Below are positions 22,537 through 34,215 of a stretch of DNA of 64,000 nucleotides, piece after piece. The stretch is taken from positions 1 through 64,000 of the forward strand of contig JAMFTG010000742.1 in assembly GCA_023974075.1 (NCBI GenBank), in the 5' to 3' direction. Both the position numbers and the translations under genes were made by a program. Each line of letters starts with the position of its first letter. Within the stretch, counting starts at the first letter, position 1. This DNA is from Chaenocephalus aceratus (Eukaryota > Chordata > Actinopteri > Perciformes > Channichthyidae). The notes beneath the pieces were generated by a model. That model made no database searches, had not been told where the DNA came from, and saw only the letters and a list, made by a program, of their open reading frames with translations.

Positions 22537-23965
22537 TAGTGTTAATTTCGTCGGCTATATTTTTTATTTAGTTTTAGTCTTAGTCCTGTATTACATTTTC
22601 TTTTTAGTTTTAGTCATATTTAGTCACCTTCATCCTGTTTTTATTTAGTCAAGATTTAGTCGACTAAAAGTCTGAGCATTTTAGTCAAAGAAAACTAATT
22701 ATTTTCGTCTACCTTTTGTCAATGAAAACGGTTGAGTCTTTTTTCGTCATCAGATTATATAGAACATTTCAGTCAAACTAGTCTAGCCAAAACCAATAAT
22801 TTGTCATTTTAGTATATAAATAAATAAGATTATATCTTGTCCTTATTTGATGAAACACAGGTTGATTAGAATGCAGCTTTGCAGAGTATCAGGTGTGTGG
22901 TGGTTTTACCAGCTGTGTGTGTTATGGCCACATTGCTTCCCTTCTGATGAAACAATGCATTCGCTTTTTTTCTCCGCCTCATTGTAGCGAAAATGGGCCC
23001 AAATATCACATCCTTTCTTTCTCCCAAGCAGTGGTGGCTTTAGACTTTTTCGTTGTCAGTCATTTTGACAGGATCGTAACATTTCCGTCATAATCCATTA
23101 TTACCCGTCGAGTGCACAATTTATCACTCACTCGCGCTGACGGGGGGTATTCGATTAATGCGAGTGCGACCACTGCTCCCAAGCCCTGTTGTTGCCATTT
23201 TATTTTCTGTTAAATAAGGTTAGTTAGACCATGAGTTAGACCATGAGTTAGACCACGAGTTAGACCATGAGTTAGACCATGAGTTAGACCACGAGTTAGA
23301 CCATGAGTTAGACCACGAGTTAGACCATGAGTTAGACCATGAGTTAGACCATGAGTTAGACCACGAGTTAGACCATGAGTTAGACCACGAGTTAGACCAC
23401 GAGTTAGACCATGAGTTAGACCACGAGTTAGACCATGAGTTAGACCATGAGTTAGACCACGAGTTAGACCATGAGTTAGACCACGAGTTAGACCATGAGT
23501 TAGACCATGAGTTAGACCACGAGTTAGACCATGAGTTAGACCACGAGTTAGACCATGAGTTAGACCACGAGTTAGACCCGAGTCTTCCTGACAGTTCACA
23601 GGGTGCCGCTGCCCGGTGTAATTCAAATCTACCGCAGCACAGACACACAGCTGCTGCCCTGCCGCAGCACCGGAATGGAACTGCTGGGAGAAAAACTGAC
23701 TATCAGAAATGTAACGTTATCTTTGATAATATTTCGTCTCCTCATTTTTCGTCAACGAAAGTAAAGACATTTTGGCACAGTTTTTATTTAGTAAACTACA
23801 TTTTCGTCTCGTCACTTTTCGTCAACGATATTGCATGATGATTTCGTTGCAGTTATTGTTTACTGCCGTCGGTGCCGGTCTCGTCATCGTCTCGTTTTCG
23901 TCATGGAAAAAAAGGTCGTTGACGAACATATTTCGTCATAGTTTTAGTCAACGAAATTAACACTA
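22537..23965. mobile_element. TIR element carrying a 12-bp minisatellite
   Basis: Inverted ends TAGTGTTAATTTCGTCG and TAGTGTTAATTTCGTTGAC bound 1.43 kb. The element interrupts another repeat: TTTATTTATAT on the left and TATAGCACATTT on the right rejoin as the fish tail TTTATATAGCAC. Subterminal TTTCGTC motifs recur. No transposase seen; superfamily not assigned. Confidence 0.75.
23216..23578. repeat. 12-bp minisatellite (GAGTTAGACCAT)
   Basis: About 30 units alternating GAGTTAGACCAT and GAGTTAGACCAC in irregular order, inside the 22537-23965 element. Its open minus-strand frames come from the unit length. Confidence 0.96.
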
Positions 23966-24021
23966 TATAGCACATTTAAAAACGATTTTTGGTGGAGCCA
24001 AAGTGCTGTACATAACATACG

Positions 24022-24330
24022 CGGGTTTGTCAAGCTAAGCACATGGTGTAGTCCCAAACGATAGCTGAGGATTCTGGGTAGTGTAGTGTCTTCTGCCGTC
24101 CAAAAACTCCGAAAAAGATTTGTTTCTCCGAATCGAAGGGGGAAAATACAAAAGCATTGCACACAATTCAAACCAATCAATGTTGTGTAATTAACAAGGA
24201 TAATCTGGTGTTTTTCAGTCGATGAGTAGTGCAGATATCACTGTAAAATCAATCGACAGTAAGGAGAATAGGCTACTTACCTCCGGGTGTAAAATTCTCC
24301 GTTATCCAATGGGAATGGACGCTCGTAATA
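24022..24330. repeat. Dispersed repeat B, copy 2 (partial)
   Basis: Shares GATTCTGGGTAGTGTAGTGT, AGATTTGTTTCTCCGAATCG and GATGAGTAGTGCAGATATCA with copy 3, and more loosely with copy 1. Confidence 0.75.
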
Positions 24331-24765
24331 CAATACAGGGGACATGATCATTATCTTTTAAATAACGTTAACTAAAGGGAACAATCTATTGGACACAGCG
24401 GAAGCTCTGGCCTTCCTTAAAAACTAACTAATTTAATAAAAATCACAGTTGCATTACCCACAATGCACTGTTTTTTGAGAACACAAATTCGTAACTAATG
24501 TAATTAGTAATACATTCTGACGAAAAATAATTATGAATACAAATAAAATAAAAGAAGCCTCCCGTGAGTTACTACAAGCTATAAAGTAGATTTAAAAAAC
24601 GTTGTATAGAATAAAAGCTCACTGCGGGACGTTGTAGAAATGCGTGTGTGCACCACGACAAAGCAGCCTCATTCACTTTACATTGGGGTTGTTTGCGTGG
24701 TGCCGACACGTAAATGTAACAAAGTTCGTGAGTCACGCATTCTGGTGAGATCAGGTTGGTCCTGT

Positions 24766-25400
24766 CCCCTAAACCTCCAGGGATGTACACAGTTTAATAC
24801 TGGCAACTTCTTATGATGGGAAATACGAAAACGTCTTTTAAAACTACAACTCCCAGTAGAGACGTGCCATAGATAGAGAACATGTTGCGAAACAGAATAG
24901 CCAGCATGTGTAGTTCTGGGGACGGGGTGGGGGAGGGGGGACGCGGTGGGGGGAGGGGGGGACGGGGTGGTGGAGGGGGGACGCGGTGGACCTGTCCAAA
25001 TCCAGTTTTGAACAGTCTGCCGTGGTTCCATCCCATTTCAAGTGCTGTTCGAGGCTCGGTAACCCTCGGAGCACACTCTCCAATCACAGAGCTTGAGGAC
25101 TATCACGGGGTTTGTCAAACAGAGCACATGGTGTAGTCCAAACGATAGCTGGGGATTCTGGGTAGTGTAGTGTCTTCTGCCATCCTTTACTCCGAAAAAA
25201 GATTTGTTTCTCCGAATCGAAGGGGAAAAATACAAAAGCATTGCACACAATTTAAACCAATCAATGTTGTGTAATTAAGGATAATCTGGTGTTTTTTAGT
25301 CGATGAGTAGTGCAGATATCACTGTAACATCAATCCACAGTAAGGGGAATACTTACTTCCGGGTGTACAATTCTCCGTTATCCAATGAGAATGGTCGCTC
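24766..25400. repeat. Dispersed repeat B, copy 3, with G-rich insert
   Basis: The longest copy, starting CCCCTAAACCTCCAGGG. A block of G runs at about 24915-24985 (GGGGGAGGGGGGACGCGG and similar) interrupts it and is absent from copy 1. That block fits the G-quadruplex pattern. Confidence 0.75.
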
Positions 25401-25577
25401 ACATTACCTTTAAGGGCAGTCGACACAAACGAATGCCGTGCTTCCATGAGCGTCCATAGAAGCATATGGACATCCCGGAAAGCTGAAAATGGACTAGGCC
25501 CTTAAGGCCCCCCCCCCAGCCCCCCTTGCGTTGAAAATGGACTCTACATAGGCCGACCTGGGAGTGAGGATGTGTTG

Positions 25578-25836
25578 GTCATTACAACTTCACGAATCTG
25601 CTCTGTGGCAGAATACATCGACGAATCTGCGGTCTTGCCTTCTGCTGCACTTCTTGTGATCAATGTGTCGCTAAAGTAATTTTCCCCTGTAGATGTGGGG
25701 AGGGGTGGGGGGGGTCGGAGCGAAGGGGCGGAGCTACCAGAACGAGGAGGCGCAAGCTCGGGTCAGTCACACACAAGTGACTACTGTTGCCCCTTTCACA
25801 CCAACGCAGCTCCCGTTCTAGCTCCGTGCTTCGCTC

Positions 25837-25869
<33 letters not shown>

Positions 25870-26389
25870 GGGGACGGCGTCGGGTCGATGATCGTGTTGC
25901 TTTTAATCACGAAGCCAGAATAAATTAAATAACTACTTCTCCAACCTTATACTTTTCCCAATGTGTTCCAGTATGAATTGACGCTGCTTGGCATCACAAC
26001 GTCTGAACATCACTAAGTTCTTTTTTTTTTCTACAAGCTACACAACTTTTCTTTTTATCTTCTGTGACTTCAAATTTGGTTCAGAGATACGTAGATATTT
26101 TTGTGTAGATGTAAGCACACAAGCTCAGATTTTGTTTTCTGCCAGTGTTGCACCATATCTACCTTCATATGAAACGGGCGACATGCGGGGCCCGCAGTCA
26201 TCCGGTTCGACGTGGCACGGCTGTGTGAACCGAGCTTGCGCCTCGTTGTTCTGGTAGCTCCGCCCCTTCGCTCCAACCCCCCTCCCCTCGCCCCACATCT
26301 ACAGGTGAGAATTACTTACTAGCAAAAGTCAAGGCCGCAGATTCGTCGATGTATTCTGCCACAGAGCAGATTCGTGAAGTTGTAATGAC
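25578..26389. mobile_element. Foldback-type element with AAC microsatellite in loop
   Basis: Inverted arms start GTCATTACAACTTCACGAAT and include CTGTAGATGTGGGG and GGGGCGGAGCTACCAGAACG, about 190 bp per arm. The loop holds an (AAC)n run at about 25838-25866. No coding capacity recognised. Confidence 0.85.
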
Positions 26390-27380
26390 TGATCTGAGAG
26401 GTTGTAATAACCAAGTTGCAGTTGTAATGGAAAAGATATTTTAAAATATATATTTTTCTGCAAGTAAACATTTCATCACTAAGTTCGTTTTTGTTCTGCA
26501 AGCAACAAAAAAAAATTTCTTGTGTGACTTCAAATTTGGTTCACAGATACGTGGATATTTTACACAAGTGTACATGTATGCACACAAGCTCAGATTTTTG
26601 TTCTGCAAGTGCTCACATCAGGTTTTACAAGATCTTGCATTTTGCACCAGATCTACCTGCATGACGGAGAAGCAGGATGTTGTTTAATGTGGTTCTCCCT
26701 CTCGCTCTCAAAAACCTCAAAACCGTAGAGCACATAGAGCACTTTGATTGGCCCTCAGCTAATTCAAAAAGCAAGCTTGTACTTCTTAAACATATATCTA
26801 AACACAGTTATGTTGATTTGTGGACATGTTGTATCTCTTTGGGGTCGTGTTTAGACCTAATGTTAATTATTTTAGATATTTTGTGTGGCTTTTTTTGACA
26901 TTTGAAAAAGAATTCTGACATTTTGGGAATTTTCGTAGCTATTTTGTATAATTTTATGGACATTTGGAATCTTTTTTAGAAATGTTGTGACTTTTTTATA
27001 TTTTTCGTCTTATTTTTGACTATATTTATTTGTAGCCCTCAGCAAATTCAAAAGTATTTTTGTCTTATGTCATACTTCTTAAATATATATCTAAACATAT
27101 CTAAACACAGTTATGTTGATTTGTGGCCATTTTGCTTAATTCTTTTACATGTTGTATCTTTGTGGTCGTTTTATGTCTTTTTTTAGAACTAATGTTGATT
27201 ATTTTAGATATTTTGCGTGACTTTTTTTACATTTTAAATTTGTTTTGAAGTTATTTCATGGACATTAAGTATCTTTTTTTGAAATGTTGTGACTTTTGTA
27301 TCATTTTATGGACATATTGTATATTTTTTAATATTTTGTGTCTTATTTTTGACTATTGTGCGGAGCCCCTAAAGGGACAT
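26390..27380. repeat. AT-rich diverged direct duplications
   Basis: The block at about 26477-26670 repeats 26010-26165 (GACTTCAAATTTGGTTCA.AG). The block at about 27034-27150 repeats 26751-26830 (ATCTAAACACAGTTATGTTG). It looks like local duplication of non-coding DNA. Confidence 0.6.
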
Positions 27381-27455
27381 GTAAAAAGAAAGAGAGAGAG
27401 AACTTTTTGAGAAAGTTGCCGGTGCGCCATGGAGGAAGTGGAGCGCACACACCTC

Positions 27456-27458
<3 letters not shown>

Positions 27459-27492
<34 letters not shown>
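27459..27492. repeat. (CA)n microsatellite
   Basis: About 16 CA dinucleotides. Confidence 0.95.
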
Positions 27493-27494
<2 letters not shown>

Positions 27495-28044
27495 CTCCAT
27501 CGAACTGCCCAATTACTGCCCAAGGCGCGGTGACCGGACAGGGTATGGCTGGGGTATACAGGCTACAGCCATACCAAGAAATGGCTTAGCCCCACCTTAG
27601 CCCTACGTTAGCCCCACCTTAGCCCCACCATGAAAAATTATGTTAAAGTAAGCAAAAAAAAGTCTGCCAACTCGCGCCGAGTAAATTGCACATCGGAAAC
27701 TTCTCGAGACTTGTCAGGGTCACCAGTGTCGTGCCGAGAGATAGGGAGTCAGAGGCGGAGCTAGGAAGGTGCAAAAGGGAACTTTATTTGGGAGCAGCAA
27801 AGGTCGTGTTGTCCGGTTGCAGTCCGGGAAGAAGAGGGAGAAGAGAGAAGGGCACACAACATAGAAAACACATAACATGTCCGTGTGGGAACAAAACCCC
27901 CAACTGTAGTTCCATGTATGAATTATGAACCCAGGTGGTCACCACAGTATATACTAACAACATGTAAGCAAAAGATAGCTCAAATAAATAATGCAAAAGT
28001 TGACCGCAATAAAAAATCTATTGAGAAAATAAATTATAAATCAG
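27493..28044. other. Intergenic DNA without recognised genes
   Basis: A short TTAGCCC(C/T)A repeat lies near 27587-27628. Otherwise no exon or transposon ends recognised. Confidence 0.4.
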
Positions 28045-28057
28045 ATTCAACTTCATG

Positions 28058-29367
28058 ACCGCAGGTGAGGGGAGGAACGAACACGGCCCGGTAGACAGAG
28101 AGCTCTGCCTTCTGGCTCAGCTCCCTTCTCGTCACACGGTGCGGTAAAGCGACTGCAGTGCCGCTCCCGCTGCTCCGATTCTCCGGCCCATCTCACGCTC
28201 CATTGTTCCCTCACTCGAGAACAAGACCCCGAGATACTTGAACTCCTTCACTTGGGGTAAGGACTCATTCCCTACTTGGAGTGGACAGCCCATCGGTTTC
28301 CTGCTGAGAACCATGGCCTCTGATCTGGAGGTGCTGATCCTCATCCCAGCCGCTTCACACTCGGTGGAGAACCGATCCAGTGAGTGCTGAAGGCCGCAGA
28401 CCGATGAAGCCATCAGAACCACATCATCTGCAGAAAGCAGTGGTGCAATCCTTAGTCCACCGAACTGCAGACCCCCCCCCCACGACTACGCCTCCACATC
28501 CGATCCATGTATATTACAAACAGGATTGGTGACAAAGCGCAGCCCTGGCGGAGGCCAACCCTCACCGGAAAAGGGTCCGACTTCCTGCCGAGGACCCGGA
28601 CCAGCTCTCGCTTTGGGAGCACAGAGAGGTCATGACCGAAAGAACGAGATCGCGGATACAAGCGGCCGAGATGGGTTTCCTCCGCAGGGTGGCTGGCGTC
28701 TCCCTTACGGCCCGTCCACACAGCGGCGTGCGTTGACGCTTCCCCATTCACTTTGAATGGGGTGACGTCACTTTTAGCCGAAATGCATCGTGGGAAGCGA
28801 CGTGGAGCGTAGCTGGCGTGGCTCGCTGCAAAAGTTGAGCAATGTTCAACTTTTGACGCCTCGGCAGAAGCGTCGGCCAATCGAATCGTATGCCAGTACA
28901 AGCTCTGGCCAATCAAACCGCTGCTTGTGTGTCAGGGGCGGGAGATTCATGTGATTGGTTGTTGGTCGAGTTTCAGACACGCCCGCCGGCAAGCGTCAAC
29001 GCACGCCGCTGTGTGGACGGGCCGTTAGGGATAAGGTGAGAAGTTCGGTCATCAGGGAGGGACTCGGAGTTGAGCCGCTCCTCCTTCGCGTCGAAAGGAG
29101 CCAGTTGAGGTGGTTCGGGCACCTAGTTAGGATGCCACCTGGGCGCCTCCCTAGGGAGGTGTTCCAGGCACGTCCAGCTGGGAAGAGACCAAGGGGTAGA
29201 CCTAGGACCAGGTGGAGGGATTATATCTCTTCGCTGGCCTGGGAGCGCCTTGGGACCCCCCAGTCAGAGCTGGTTGATGTCGCCAGGGAAAAGAAAGTTT
29301 GGGGCTCTCTGCTGGAACTGCTACCCCCCGAGACCCGACCACGGATAAGCGGAGAAGATGGATGGAT
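28058..29367. mobile_element. Twin-primed Rex/RTE-like LINE with 13-bp TSD
   Basis: The left part (28058 to about 28628) carries the LINE on the minus strand ([44 protein letters not shown]). The right part (about 28629-29367) carries the continuing 3' segment on plus (RTRSRIQAAEMGFLRRVAG, then [31 protein letters not shown] and the ATGG tail). ATTCAACTTCATG flanks the whole unit at 28045-28057 and 29368-29380. A 5' inversion inside one pair of target duplications is the known product of twin priming. A MITE at 28708-29024 interrupts it. Confidence 0.92.
28708..29024. mobile_element. Harbinger-like MITE, 317 bp, inside the LINE
   Basis: Perfect 34-bp inverted ends (28708-28741 and 28991-29024, starting CGGCCCGTCCACACAGCGGC) are flanked by TTA on both sides. 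Removing it and one TTA rejoins the LINE reading VAGVS and LRDKVRSS. The centre has a GTTGAGCAATGTTCAAC palindrome. Confidence 0.93.
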
Positions 29368-29380
29368 ATTCAACTTCATG

Positions 29381-29902
29381 TATTCAGTACGGTGATGGGA
29401 ATGGAGGTGTAATGTTATGTATCTCATGAAAGGTGTATAGGATGGATCCCTGGACTCTATACGATCCTCCTGTAGCTTTCATTCTGCATCAGTGCATCAG
29501 TGCAGAATAACGGTCACACCTGTTGTTTGTTCTCCTGCAACGTGTTGAGGTTTCACGCTTTGCAGATCTGATCGAGGCTCAGAAAGGTTTCACTTCCTTT
29601 TAAATAAACAGAGCAAAAAACACCTGCCCTTTGGAATCTTTTAGACGTACCGACCTTGATTTACGTGGTTTCTGTTTTACAGCGACTTCCTGTTCATTTA
29701 CACGATGTCACTAACCCGTGTGCCTTCCTTTATTTTATTAGTTCATTTTAACACTCCCTACTTTTTAAATTAATGTTACTGGGGAGATTGTTTTAATTAT
29801 CTTTATCTTTATCATTGCACTTGTGTTTTAACTGCACTTACACTTCTGTAATCAATCCCCTATCATTTAGGGTCTGTTACAGATTCCATTGGGACAAGCT
29901 CC
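29381..29902. other. Intergenic DNA without recognised features
   Basis: No coding match, repeat ends or array seen. Confidence 0.45.
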
Positions 29903-30125
29903 GCACACGCACACACACGTAAACACATCGGCACACACACATACACACACACACATACACACACATACACACATACACGCATACACACACACACACACAT
30001 ACACACATACACGCATACACGCACACACACACACATACACACACACATACACACGCACACACACGTAAACACATCGGCACACGCACACACACATACACAC
30101 ACACATACATACACACACACACCTC
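29903..30125. repeat. Compound CA-rich microsatellite
   Basis: ACACACATACAC units with CGCA and GTAA interruptions. CACGTAAACACATCGGCACA occurs twice about 150 bp apart, so the array contains an internal duplication. Its open frames (Cys-Val-rich) are artefacts. Confidence 0.95.
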
Positions 30126-30407
30126 CCTCCAGAGATCCGGGGAGATCTTCTTTTTAACATACTCCGTGGTCCGGCTCCGCTCTGCACTTTTTAAACCATT
30201 CTTTTGAAACGGTCCTCACGGAGCTTTTAAAAGGGTTTTTATAAGGTTCATGTTTACGGAGGTTTTTAATGTTTTTTTAAACACCTATCTACTGGAGCCC
30301 TGCGCTCTTCCCCATCCTACCCCTAACCAAGTCTTCACCGTCACTGTCATACACTCTAGTAGCTATCATAGCAGCTAATATGCTATTGACATACAAATTG
30401 AATGATG

Positions 30408-30847
30408 GATTATCAGTAATCATTTCAAAGTGACCGACACATCGGATTCACCTTCAGCCGCGTCTTTATCGTTTTGATGCCATTGAACACAACTTTTCAG
30501 AAACAGCAAAGGGTGAGACAAATTGGCCGTGTTTGCTCCACGTGGTGTGATGGTTTTTGTTTCCCATGCCGCGTGTTCTGATCGCTCAGTGATGATACTT
30601 ATAAGTCTGGAATCTGTGGAATCTCAGTTAGCGAGTTCTGTGCTAAGTGCGTTAGCATTTTTTTCGCTCAGGGCTAATTCAGAGCCTTTGTTTTTACCCT
30701 TATGTTTCTTTCGCTAAAAGTTGTTAATATTGTCTGATAGCTGTGTTTTCTTCCTGTTAAGTGGGTATGACACATTCATGGTTTGTTAAATGCAAGATGT
30801 TGCGTTTTGCCCCCGCCCGCGGGCCGTGGGGTTTAACTGGTTAAAGT
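30408..30847. repeat. Dispersed repeat C, copy 1
   Basis: Parallels 32942-33480: GGATTATCAG.AATCATT, TTTTTATCGTT..AATGCCATTGAA, GCTCA..GCTAATTCAGAG and GCAAGATGTTGC, in the same order. Non-coding. Confidence 0.7.
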
Positions 30848-31453
30848 ATCGCTATATTTGGACTACGTTCCTATATGTCAACATTTTTATGTATTGCTTT
30901 CGTTAATGTGGCGCTAGATGTAGTTCCTTTGAAAAAACAATAACGTAAAATGTTTAATTATAATTTCATTTAGTAGTTTTCTGTTCTCCAGAGGTTATTT
31001 GAGTACATTTGAAGGTTTTGTAGTGTTTTAAATTGAGTAGAAGCCGGTAATACAGCTTTTTGAATTCATATTTCTATTAAAAAACATGCCGTATAGACGT
31101 TTTATATTAAATGTTGCATAAAAAGAACGAAGCGTACTGGAGAAGGAGCAGCACATTGAAATGTCCATAAATGTACAAATATGTCACAATAGTACAATAC
31201 CACTGTTTATAACATGTTTGATTTTGAGTTTTGTATTATTTATTTTCATAATGTGACATTCTGTATCTTGGTATAAATAACATCGTTTTATCATTTTAAA
31301 GTGATGGTAATTAAATAAATAAAGTATTTGCTGGAGACTGACTGTTTTAGTTATCCTCATTTGACACAACCTGCTTTAGGGTTATTCAAATATATTGCGC
31401 CATCTTGTGGCTGCAGGAAAGAAACTACACGCAACGAATTTTATAAAATAAAC
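30848..31453. other. AT-rich intergenic DNA downstream of gene 2
   Basis: No exon or repeat ends recognised between repeat C and the gene 2 poly(A) signals. Confidence 0.4.
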
Positions 31454-31487
31454 TTTATTTAAAACACGCTGCCGCTCCTTCTTTATT
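31454..31487 (-). promoter_or_regulatory. Candidate poly(A) signals of gene 2
   Basis: Two AATAAA hexamers on the minus strand, at 31482-31487 and 31454-31459, lie 175-208 bp past the stop codon of gene 2. This is a normal 3' UTR distance. No transcript evidence is available. Confidence 0.6.
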
Positions 31488-31661
31488 TAAAGTCTCACAG
31501 CAGCCCTATCATCTGGGATCATTTCTCACAAATAGTCACACACAAATCTGAATATTCTCTACTTAAAATGTGCATCCTGTCAAATAAAATATGGTGGGTT
31601 TTTAAAAGAAATGCTGATCTAAAAAGAGTGCCTGGTGTAGATTTACGGAGGGGGTTAAAGG

Positions 31662-34176
31662 TCAGGTCAGGGAGGGTTTTGGTTGGTATTTCACTCGGTT
31701 GAAGTCGTCGACTGTAGTTTCCACCGGAGGCTTCTTCCAATATTGCTCCAGACCCAACGTCAAACACAGAGCAATGGCCGCCATCTGGAAACAGAACAAA
31801 AATCATGCTTTATTTAAAAACATTCTTACATTTATCTTTCTGGAGGAAACTCTTGCCCGTCGTGTCAAATGATCGTATAATCATTTTAAAACATATAGTC
31901 TTAGGTCGCATTCACACCTAATAGTCCGCTCTCTGGTGCGCACCAGACGACAGTGTGTTTCATCTTTCAGAAGGTTCGGTTTGCGTTCACACGGAAAAAC
32001 CTCAAACTATAAACACAAGTCATGTGCTCGGAAATGCTGTTCACCCATTGGTCAGACATTAAGGGGGTAAAAACGTAAATCCCAGCAATCTCTACCGGAG
32101 CCTCCGCCATGGAGCATCGGCACTTTCAGCAGGTTATTCTCATGCTGCTGTTAATCTGGAGATCAACAGACTCCAGCGGCCCGCGCATATGATTATACAA
32201 TCAGACAACGTCCGTTAAAAACATTATAACACAATGAGAGACGTTCTGCAGTCAGGCGGGCGTTTCACCGACGACAGGTCAGGTGTTCTTACTTTTATAG
32301 CTGACGGAGCATTTTTACTTTACACGACACTGTTCAGCACTTCATTCTGCTTCACTCTTTAACTAAACAACCGTGGATGTCTTGAAAGACTCTTGGGCTT
32401 AAGATTTTGAAGATATCCGCGTTCTTGTGACTCGTAGATACTACACTGTGAGTTGGATGTAGAAAAGTCAGAATCAATATAGATGTTTTTTATTTTAAAG
32501 AAAATTCAGATTGAACATGGTAAAAAACTGTAAATTATAGTGTCCGTCCAAAAATTATTTTGTACTTATAATGAAAACTACCCTGGGTTGGATGATGGGT
32601 TGTAGACTAAAAGCTTTAGGAATCCAAAGGACAACATATAATAAGCACCCTGTATCGAGATTGATGCAAAACAAGTGATATTTGACATTTTTAGACAGAT
32701 TTAGCACAAAAAAAAACCTCTTCTGGGGCCGTTTGGATTTTCCATATCTCTGGCCCCCCTTGTTCGATTTTGACATGTGACATTTCTTTCTGACCGTTAG
32801 AGCCCATAGAATCGAAGGGGAATCTCCCCACACACACATGGTAAAACGAAAAGGTGGGGGCTTCGTGCACATAGTTTTGCTCCAGAGTGAAGCTGTCTCT
32901 AGGTCTGACATCTCAAAACCGAAAAGCAGGTTTATTGCTTATGGATTATCAGAAATCATTCAAAGTGACACAGACACCTTGGATTAACCTATGGATTAAC
33001 TTCAGCAGCGTTTTTATCGTTGTAATGCCATTGAAGACCCCTTTTGACCAGACTACGACACAGGTGAGCCATGTTAGCGTTTTTAGCTAACTAGCTCCAT
33101 ATGTTTTGATGTGTGTTCTTGTCATTATCTCCAAGAATTCGTATCATTGAGTGATAATGAGGATAACCATCGATTCTGTGTCTCCTCACGATGTGAAACG
33201 ATGGGTTGAGATGTGCAGCAAAGATAAATAATAAGGTTTTGTGAGTGAATTTCGGTGCAGTCATCTGTTAGCATTTTTCGCTCATTGCTAATTCAGAGGC
33301 TCAGCGTTAGCATTGTGTTTTTTTTTTGTTTTTTTTTAAATGATCAGTTAGATGAGTTTATTTCCGTTACATGGATATAAAACATTCATAGTTTATTAAA
33401 TGAACTTGCCCTCAGACACTGTTTCCTGCAAGATGTTGCAGGAGGCCCCCGGAACCGGGTCTCTCGGGCTTAATTAAGGGTGGGAACAGTTGGATATTCT
33501 CTATACATTGTGACTGTAAACTGTGTTCAGGGTGCACAACTTCTCTATCCTCTGAGTGTGAAGTAGCTCTGTTCCGACATTTGGGATGTAGATAGAAACT
33601 CTCAAAATGTACTTGAAATATTGTACCGTGAGGGTGGCGACGGCCGAAACGATTCCTATCCTCAGTTTGATGGGAAAGCTCAGGTAACTCTTCAGGATCG
33701 GACCGCAGGGCTGAGGGTCAAAGGGCGACGTTTAATGAAAAACAATCATTAGAAACATGTATTTATCTGCTAACTATCCAAAGTGAAGGCAGTTATGTGA
33801 GTCAAATGGGAAGCGTCCGTACAGGTCGCATGTTTGTGTTTTTATGGACGAAACTAAGAGAAAATAGGAGGACATATAGCAGACAGTGAACACATTTTTT
33901 TCAACAAACACTCCTTTATTATTGGTTGCTAACTATTGGTTACTTCTCCTCTCATGATAACATTACAATTTACCTTGGTCCGAATTGTATTTTTTGTAAT
34001 TATAAAGCCTAATTTCAATATCATGCACTTTAGAGGAAAGCTAACAGCTAACGTTAACTAGCTGTCGTCCTATTTCAACACAGAATTCAGCTTTATCAGA
34101 GAAAACAAGATAGATGGATGGATGGATGGATGGATAGATAGATGGATAGATAGATGGATGGATGGATAGATAGATG

Positions 34177-34215
<39 letters not shown>

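Noticed and set aside
23210..23648. Minus-strand LTHGLTRG and SWSNSWSN proteins
   Set aside because: Produced by the 12-bp array inside a TIR element.
29863..30187. Cys-Val-rich peptides at CA repeats
   Set aside because: Translation of CA/TG microsatellite DNA; the same applies near 40.2, 42.6 and 57.7 kb.
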